Part shown: piece by piece, positions 12,847-17,243 of the stretch | Position numbering within the stretch: position 1 is the first letter of the stretch | How the letters are laid out: each line of letters begins with the position of its first letter | From: Candidatus Poribacteria bacterium | GTDB taxonomy: Bacteria > Poribacteria > WGA-4E > WGA-3G | Assembly: GCA_007571355.1 (NCBI GenBank) | Contig: RKRO01000325.1 | Span: forward strand, 1 to 17,243 | Reading direction: 5' to 3' | Length of the DNA: 17,243 nucleotides | Notes under the pieces: model-generated | What the model was told of the DNA's origin: nothing | Databases searched by the model: none | The model's input: only the letters and a program-made list of their open reading frames with translations | Made by a program: the position numbers and the translations under genes

Positions 12847-14523
12847 ATGGAACTTTCAGGAGCACAAATCCTGGTTGATGGTCTCAAGCGGGAAGGTGTC
12901 GAATATATCTTCGGTGTCAACGGTGGCGCAGCGATGCCGATTTTCGATGCTCTATACGGCGAGACCGAAATCAAATTGATCCCGATGCGGCATGAACAAG
13001 GTGCCTCCCACGCTGCTGATGGCTACGCGCGCGCCACAGGGAAAGTCGGTGTCGCACTCGCGACCTCCGGCCCCGGCGCGACCAACCTCGTTACCGGTAT
13101 TGCAACCGCCTATATGGATTCCATTCCGATGGTCGCAATCACTGGACAGGTCTTCACCCACTATATCGGCAGTGATGCCTTCCAAGAATGTGATGTTATC
13201 GGCGTAACACGACCGATCTGTAAACACAGCTACCTTATCAAAGATTGTGAGGAGATCGCAGATGTTGTCGCTGAAGCGTTTCACATCGCGAAAACCGGGA
13301 AACCGGGGCCCGTAATTATTGACATCGCCAAAGATGCACAGAACAATGAAACCCTGTTTCAGTATCCAGAAACGGTAGACATCCGCAGCTACAAACCCCA
13401 AGTACATGGCGATCCAGGCCAAATTGCGAAGGCGGCAGCACTGATTAAAGCAGCCAAACGCCCTATACTTTACGCCGGGGGCGGCGTAGTCCTTGCGAAT
13501 GCCAGCGAAGAGCTGCGGCAACTCACCTATAAGACGCAGATTCCCATTACCGTTACCTTGATGGGACTCGGGGCGTTCCCTGAGACGGATCCGTTATCGA
13601 TGGAGATGCCAGGCATGCACGGCTCCTGTTGCGCAAATTACGCCTTCACCGACGCTGATCTCGTTATCGCTATCGGTGCCAGATTTGACGATCGCGTTAC
13701 GGGCGACCTCAGCAAATTCGCACCCAACGCCAAAAAGATCCACATCGATATAGACGCGTCTTGTATCGGAAAAAATGTCCCCGTGGATGTCCCGATTGTC
13801 GGTGATGCGAAAAACGTACTCACAGAATTGAACAAACAGGTCAGTACAGCAGATATCGACCCATGGCGGAATCAAATTCAGGAGTGGAAAAAGAAGTACC
13901 CGTTTGAATACGAACAAAAAGTCGGTAAAGTCATGCCGCAATACGTTATTGAGCAGATCTACGAACACTATAGTGATGCTATCGTCATTGCGGACGTAGG
14001 ACAACACCAGATGTGGGCGGCGCAGTACTTCAAATTCACGGAACCTCGACAGTGGCTTAATTCCGGCGGGCTCGGTACGATGGGCTTCAGTCTGCCTGCC
14101 GCTATCGGTGCACAACTCGGCTGTCCAGACAAAACCGTCGTCAATATTAACGGGGACGGGTCCTATATTATGACAATCCAAGAATTAGTGCCAGCGGTTA
14201 CAATGAAGCTGCCGCTGAAAATCTTTATCATCAACAATATGTACTTGGGAATGGTGCGTCAGTGGCAGGAATTGTTCCTCGACAAACGCTATTCCGCTGT
14301 CGATTATCATGACAACCCCGATTTCGCCTTACTCGCACAAGCATTCGGTGCCACAGGTTTGCGAGTTGAACACACCGAGGATGTTGCGCCCGCATTGCTG
14401 AAGGCAAAAGGCATTACTGACGGCCCCGTCGTCATCGACTTCATCGTTGATGAAGAAGAAAACGTATTCCCTATGGTCCCTGCTGGTGCCGGGCTCGGAG
14501 ATGTTATTCGCGGGTTATCTTAA
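12847..14523 (+). CDS. ilvB: Acetolactate synthase, large (catalytic) subunit
   Basis: A 558-residue thiamine-diphosphate and FAD enzyme. It makes acetolactate from two pyruvates, or acetohydroxybutyrate from pyruvate and 2-oxobutyrate, the first shared step of valine, leucine and isoleucine synthesis. The N-terminal domain has FGVNGGAAMPIFDAL and the catalytic Glu50 in RHEQGA. The middle FAD-type domain spans about 190-330. The C-terminal cofactor domain has the ThDP motif, from Gly436-Asp437-Gly438 to Asn463-Asn464, then LGMVRQWQ with Trp473, which in this family lines the substrate channel. GxRFDDRVTG near residue 280 is also typical of biosynthetic ALS rather than catabolic AlsS. Slightly short for the family because it lacks any N-terminal extension. 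AAGGAA is well placed before the ATG. It is the first gene after the valine T-box and is followed by its regulatory subunit after 197 bp. Confidence 0.95.
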   Translation: MELSGAQILVDGLKREGVEYIFGVNGGAAMPIFDALYGETEIKLIPMRHEQGASHAADGYARATGKVGVALATSGPGATNLVTGIATAYMDSIPMVAITGQVFTHYIGSDAFQECDVIGVTRPICKHSYLIKDCEEIADVVAEAFHIAKTGKPGPVIIDIAKDAQNNETLFQYPETVDIRSYKPQVHGDPGQIAKAAALIKAAKRPILYAGGGVVLANASEELRQLTYKTQIPITVTLMGLGAFPETDPLSMEMPGMHGSCCANYAFTDADLVIAIGARFDDRVTGDLSKFAPNAKKIHIDIDASCIGKNVPVDVPIVGDAKNVLTELNKQVSTADIDPWRNQIQEWKKKYPFEYEQKVGKVMPQYVIEQIYEHYSDAIVIADVGQHQMWAAQYFKFTEPRQWLNSGGLGTMGFSLPAAIGAQLGCPDKTVVNINGDGSYIMTIQELVPAVTMKLPLKIFIINNMYLGMVRQWQELFLDKRYSAVDYHDNPDFALLAQAFGATGLRVEHTEDVAPALLKAKGITDGPVVIDFIVDEEENVFPMVPAGAGLGDVIRGLS

Positions 14524-14720
14524 CGGTTTTTAGGGTTAACTGTTGTGGGCACTGCTTCATTCCATTGCACAGTAGTTTCTGGTGAAGAATGAGCCCTTAA
14601 ATCAAAAACGGAGTCCGTAATGGAATAGAGGTGTTTTTGCTTGGGCGTTTCTTCAGATATACGGAAAAGCACGTTGGTAGCCCAAATCCTCCTGACCGAA
14701 CCGCAAGGTAAAATTAAAAA
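14524..14720 (+). promoter_or_regulatory. ilvB-ilvN gap with repeated leader module
   Basis: The gap is unusually long for adjacent subunit genes. ATTCCATT (14559-14566) is complementary to AATGGAAT (14619-14626). The 3' part carries GATATACGGAA (14656-14666), a 30-nt variable part with TTGG/CCAA pairing, CGAACCGCAAGG (14697-14708) and an A-rich run up to the ATG. All three blocks recur before ilvC at nearly the same spacing. TATACG inside the first block could be a -10 box (TTGCTT lies 15 bp upstream), but this is weak. Confidence 0.5.
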
Positions 14721-15221
14721 ATGAATCCAGAAAAACGACACATCTTTTCTGTTTTAGTCGAGAACCGATTTGGTGTCCTCGCTCGCGTCGCAGGACTGTT
14801 TAGCGGGCGCGGCTTTAATATTGACAGTCTCAACGTCGCTGAGACGCATGACAAAAGCATTTCGCAGATAACCCTTGTCACACACGGCGATGCCCAAATT
14901 ATTGAACAGATCTACCACCATCTAAATAGACTCATTGATGTCATTGAGGTAACGGATCTCTCCACTGCTGGAACGCATGTTGAGCGGGAACTTGTGCTCA
15001 TTAAGATTGCTACCGATGATCCTCAAAAACGTACCGAGATTCTACAAGTTGCGGAAGTCTTCCGCGGGCGGGTTATAGATATGAAACCTGCCTCCATTGT
15101 CCTCGAAATTACGGGTGATGAGGGTAAATTGAAAGCAGCAATTGATATTTTTAATACGTACGGTATCCTTGAATTAGCACGCACCGGCAAAATAGCGATG
15201 TTACGCGGTGCCGAGACATAA
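14721..15221 (+). CDS. ilvN: Acetolactate synthase, small (regulatory) subunit
   Basis: A 166-residue regulatory partner that raises ALS activity and gives feedback inhibition, normally by valine. The N-terminal ACT domain (about residues 5-80) has the family opening ENRFGVLARVAGLFSGRGF and the segment NIDSLNVAETHD, where the effector-binding Gly and Asn residues lie. The C-terminal ALS small-subunit domain (about 85-160) includes ERELVLIKIA and FRGRVIDMKP and ends with ELARTGKIAMLRG. Length matches IlvH/IlvN proteins of bacteria. With the T-box, this gives two levels of valine sensing: tRNA charging for transcription, and direct binding for activity. Translation starts at the ATG just after the CCGCAAGG/AAAATTAAAA module. 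Confidence 0.94.
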   Translation: MNPEKRHIFSVLVENRFGVLARVAGLFSGRGFNIDSLNVAETHDKSISQITLVTHGDAQIIEQIYHHLNRLIDVIEVTDLSTAGTHVERELVLIKIATDDPQKRTEILQVAEVFRGRVIDMKPASIVLEITGDEGKLKAAIDIFNTYGILELARTGKIAMLRGAET

Positions 15222-15377
15222 TTTTTTAACGAACTTCAAGGAAATTCAAAAATTCCGCACGCGCTTTTGTTGTGTGTTTACACACATTGGTTAATAAGCA
15301 ACACGCAGAGTTGGATATACGGAAGGAAGCCCTCAGGCTAAAACCTTCCGAAACGAACCGCAAGGAAAATTAAAAGA
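15222..15377 (+). promoter_or_regulatory. ilvN-ilvC gap with hairpins and the repeated leader module
   Basis: A perfect hairpin, TGTGTG-TTTA-CACACA, lies near 15271-15286. Then comes GATATACGGAA (15314-15324). CGGAAGG (15320-15326) pairs perfectly with CCTTCCG (15344-15350) around an inner AGCC/GGCT stem. After that come CGAACCGCAAGG (15354-15365), AAAATTAAAA (15366-15375) and the ATG at 15378. The first, third and A-rich blocks match those before ilvN; the middle differs in sequence but can also fold. Confidence 0.5.
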
Positions 15378-16370
15378 ATGGCAACAATTTATTACGATAG
15401 TGATGCTAATTTTGATTTATTGAAAGAACGGACCGTCGCCGTCGTCGGTTATGGCGCGCAGGGACGTGCACAATCGCTAAATCTCAAAGACAGCGGCGCA
15501 AATGTTGTTGTCGCTCTATACGAAGGCAGCCGTTCGAAAGCCCGCGCAGAAGCAGAAGGCTTGACCGTCAAGAACGTTGAAGAAGCCGCATCGATGGCGG
15601 ATATCGTCCAGGTACTCATACCTGACGAACGGCACGCAGCTGTATATCGCGACCAGATCGCCCCAAACATGGAGGCAGGCAATATGCTCCTCGTCTCACA
15701 CGGGTTCAGCGTCCATTTCGGACAGATTGTACCCGCCAGCGATATTGATGTCGCAATGATTGCGCCGAAGGGGCCCGGCTCGCTCGTTCGTGAAGTGTTT
15801 GAAGGTGGGGGCGGAGTTCCCTGCCTCATCGCTATCCATCAAGACACTACAGGTCTCGCTCGCGATGTCGCACTCGCTTATGCAAGAGGTATCGGCGGCA
15901 CACGTGCTGGTGTCATCGAAACAACCTTCCGTGAAGAGACGGAAACCGATCTCTTTGGTGAGCAAGCTGTGCTATGTGGCGGCACCGCCGCACTCATCAA
16001 AGCTGCTTTTGATACGCTCGTTGAAGCCGGTTATCAACCAGAGATGGCCTATTTTGAATGTCTCCACGAATTGAAATTGATTGTTGACTTGATCTACACC
16101 GGCGGGTTAAGCAAAATGCGCAATGATGTCAGCAATACCGCCGAATACGGCGATCTAACACGGGGGCCGCAGCTCATTGATGGCAGCGTTCGCGACAAGA
16201 TGCGCCAAATCTTGAAAGACGTTCAGGGCGGTGTTTTCGCACGAGAGTGGGTCCTTGAAAATGAGGCGAATCAACCCGTTCTCGGCGCGCTCCGTCGGCA
16301 GGAAGCGGAACATCAAATAGAAGAGGTCGGGAAAAACCTACGTAGCATGATGAGTTGGCTCGACGAGTAG
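15378..16370 (+). CDS. ilvC: Ketol-acid reductoisomerase (class I)
   Basis: A 330-residue enzyme that isomerises and reduces acetolactate (or acetohydroxybutyrate), the second step of valine and isoleucine synthesis. The Rossmann motif GYGAQG is at residues 24-29. The cofactor loop LYEGSRSKARAE carries Ser and Arg residues that suggest NADPH preference. His108 sits in SHGFSVHFG. The metal-binding acids are Asp191 and Glu195 (ETDLFGEQ), and Glu227 and Glu231 (YFECLHELK). SNTAEYGD is the usual substrate-site segment. Length fits the short class I form. Where the family usually reads GSQGHAHA, this protein has GAQGRAQS, a mild variation. It is the last gene of the ilvBNC cluster; ilvD and leuA are not in the window. 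The start lies right after the CCGCAAGG leader module. Confidence 0.95.
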   Translation: MATIYYDSDANFDLLKERTVAVVGYGAQGRAQSLNLKDSGANVVVALYEGSRSKARAEAEGLTVKNVEEAASMADIVQVLIPDERHAAVYRDQIAPNMEAGNMLLVSHGFSVHFGQIVPASDIDVAMIAPKGPGSLVREVFEGGGGVPCLIAIHQDTTGLARDVALAYARGIGGTRAGVIETTFREETETDLFGEQAVLCGGTAALIKAAFDTLVEAGYQPEMAYFECLHELKLIVDLIYTGGLSKMRNDVSNTAEYGDLTRGPQLIDGSVRDKMRQILKDVQGGVFAREWVLENEANQPVLGALRRQEAEHQIEEVGKNLRSMMSWLDE

Positions 16371-16429
16371 GCTGCCCTTAAAAATAGTCGTAGGCACACG
16401 CTGTGTGCTAGCACATGAGGAGGGCAGCC
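16370..16429. repeat. Nested inverted repeat after ilvC
   Basis: Outer perfect 9-bp arms GGCTGCCCT (16370-16378) and AGGGCAGCC (16421-16429) enclose a second hairpin, GCACAC-GCT-GTGTGC (16394-16408). The latter overlaps a perfect 12-bp palindrome, TGTGCTAGCACA (16404-16415). No U-run follows the outer arm on the plus strand. It may be the 3' end of the ilv transcript, or a small palindromic repeat inserted into one. Both strands could form it. Confidence 0.5.
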
Positions 16430-16706
16430 GTGAAATTCAGAAACAAGATAGACAGAAATCGCCGATGTCCCGTTTATCCACCGCATCACACTCTCGGATT
16501 GATCAAGAGAAACGTCCACCGCAGCCCTTTCCTCATCGTTGCTTCCACCCGTGGTGAAAACGGCAAACTCGGCGAATGGCACAGTCCCGGTTCCCTCTAA
16601 TGCAATGAACTCTCTGATACGCCACGGTTTCAAGTCGATATGAAAATCGGCTCGAACCAAGTTATTACTGGATTCAAGCCGATTTAGAAATGTCCAATAT
16701 TCGCGC
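16430..16706 (-). pseudogene. Possible remnant of another gene, reading on the minus strand
   Basis: Minus-strand frame that runs open from 16759 down through this stretch to 16313. It is protein-like just after the stop of the discoidin-like gene: REYWTFLNRLESSNNLV, then RADFHIDLKPWRIREFIAL. That last part has the look of the C-terminal beta-strand region of some glycoside hydrolases (for example alpha-mannosidases), but I cannot name a family. The frame differs from that of the discoidin-like gene and has no start of its own, so it could be the tail of a gene broken at about 16706. It could also be chance; the later part is unconvincing. Confidence 0.25.
16644..16685 (-). terminator. Hairpin behind the discoidin-like gene
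   Basis: AAATCGGCT (16644-16652) and AGCCGATTT (16677-16685) are perfect arms, extended inward by GAA/TTC and CCA/TGG. Read on the minus strand it lies about 20 nt past the stop codon at 16707 and is followed by TTTTC. This makes it a plausible but weak intrinsic terminator for the leftward gene. Confidence 0.4.
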
Positions 16707-17243
16707 TTATCGGGCGTTTTTGATGCGTCCCCAGGTCGTTGCGAGCTTGGATTTAGGCTCTACCGGGTAACTATCATCACCGAAGAACTCAATTTCGCCG
16801 ATTTGAAAATACGCCCCAGCCGGGTTCGATGCGGTGTCAAAAGTAACGTGCCGGAAAAACCGGTACCCGACTTTTTGGACTTCGTAATCTTCACCTGCCT
16901 CAAAAAGGACGACTTGCAGTCGTTGATCCCAGAAGCTATCGCCGTCGTGAGCAAAGATAGTCTCAAAATCATCGCCATCGATCGAGCCTTGCACTTCCCA
17001 CACGGTAGGATCCCTTGCAGGCACATCGTTCGCTGAAGATACGGTAAAGTGAGTCAATGCGTACGGCTCTTCAAACTCAGCGGTCACGTGCAGACCTTCA
17101 TCCGGAATGCCGCCGCCACGTCCGCAGCACCACTTGTCATTGCTGGGGCCAAGGCGGTTATCGAAGACGTTAAACGCGAATTCGCCGCCAGCGAATCCGG
17201 GCTCATCGTTGGCTGTGAAAATGGCGTTGTAACCGTCATCTGA
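16707..17243 (-). CDS. Discoidin-like (F5/8 type C-like) domain protein, C-terminal part
   Basis: The minus-strand frame is open from the window edge (17243) to TAA at 16707, giving the last 178 residues of a longer protein; the start is outside. The whole stretch is one galactose-binding-like beta-sandwich. It begins near NDEPGFAGGEFAFNVFDNRLG, continues with PDEGLHVTAEFEEPYALTHFTV and PTVWEVQGSIDGDDFETI, and closes with AYFQIGEIEFFGDD. FDN near the start, W in the GSxDG strand and the final GEIEFFG are family landmarks. Such domains bind carbohydrates or surfaces on exported proteins. The last 20 residues form a separate tail, VEPKSKLATTWGRIKNAR. An internal GTG at 17085-17087 is not a likely start, because the domain continues upstream of it. 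It converges with ilvC and is not part of the ilv cluster. Confidence 0.8.
   Translation of the reverse strand, partial: SDDGYNAIFTANDEPGFAGGEFAFNVFDNRLGPSNDKWCCGRGGGIPDEGLHVTAEFEEPYALTHFTVSSANDVPARDPTVWEVQGSIDGDDFETIFAHDGDSFWDQRLQVVLFEAGEDYEVQKVGYRFFRHVTFDTASNPAGAYFQIGEIEFFGDDSYPVEPKSKLATTWGRIKNAR

Noticed and set aside
12952..14181. Long minus-strand open frames (189 and 195 codons) opposite ilvB.
   Set aside because: They lie antisense to a strongly conserved enzyme gene and encode low-complexity, non-family-like sequence; they are shadows.
16415..16600. Plus-strand frame after ilvC with AGGAGG close to a GTG.
   Set aside because: The AGGAGG is part of the perfect inverted repeat, the product is basic and shows no family features, and the opposite strand is at least as protein-like.
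1..17243. Search by eye for tRNA, rRNA, CRISPR arrays, transposases, integrases and replication origins.
   Set aside because: None seen: no regularly spaced repeats, no cloverleaf ending in CCA, and no recognisable mobile-element protein.

Overview
The window looks like a chromosomal segment of a deep-branching, marine-type Gram-negative bacterium. My best guess is Candidatus Poribacteria or a relative. This rests on protein style, the mix of housekeeping genes with a discoidin-like (F5/8 type C) exported protein, and many short palindromes; no marker gene proves it. Base composition is moderate. Four good sigma-70-type promoters are visible (before the thiolase, the methyltransferase, the superoxide dismutase and the ilv leader), and all carry a TGn extension of the -10 box.

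Layout, left to right: (1) a palindrome and a strong promoter drive an acyl-CoA thiolase (186-1373). (2) A small antitoxin-like gene overlaps a PIN-domain toxin by 4 bp (1513-2177). (3) A monocistronic lactonase-type beta-propeller follows (2327-3343). (4) tmk and holB are tightly coupled (3463-5055), then a solitary DNA methyltransferase with its own promoter (5269-6384), then metG (6424-8319). metG is interrupted by one in-frame TAG exactly where a conserved tyrosine is expected. (5) A 1012-residue AddB-like PD-(D/E)XK nuclease with a four-cysteine Fe-S motif but no Walker A follows (8344-11382). (6) A Mn/Fe superoxide dismutase has its own promoter (11560-12165).

(7) The most elaborate regulation is in the branched-chain amino acid cluster ilvB-ilvN-ilvC (12847-16370). 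A consensus promoter is followed by a T-box leader in which stem I, the AGTA/GAA specifier loop, stem III, the TGGTACC bulge, the antiterminator and the competing terminator can all be traced. The specifier reads GTC, valine, the end product of the pathway. Before stem I there is an extra 5' domain holding a 14-codon ORF rich in Val, Ile and Leu codons. ilvN and ilvC each have a long 5' gap that ends in a related leader module.

(8) The right edge holds, on the minus strand, the C-terminal part of a discoidin-like protein (16707-17243) and possibly a remnant of another gene. Between it and ilvC sits a nested inverted repeat.

Functionally the window combines nucleotide and DNA metabolism (tmk, holB, AddB-like nuclease), translation (metG), oxidative defence (sodA), fatty acid metabolism (thiolase) and valine/isoleucine synthesis (ilvBNC). 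No tRNA, rRNA, CRISPR array, transposase or integrase was seen.
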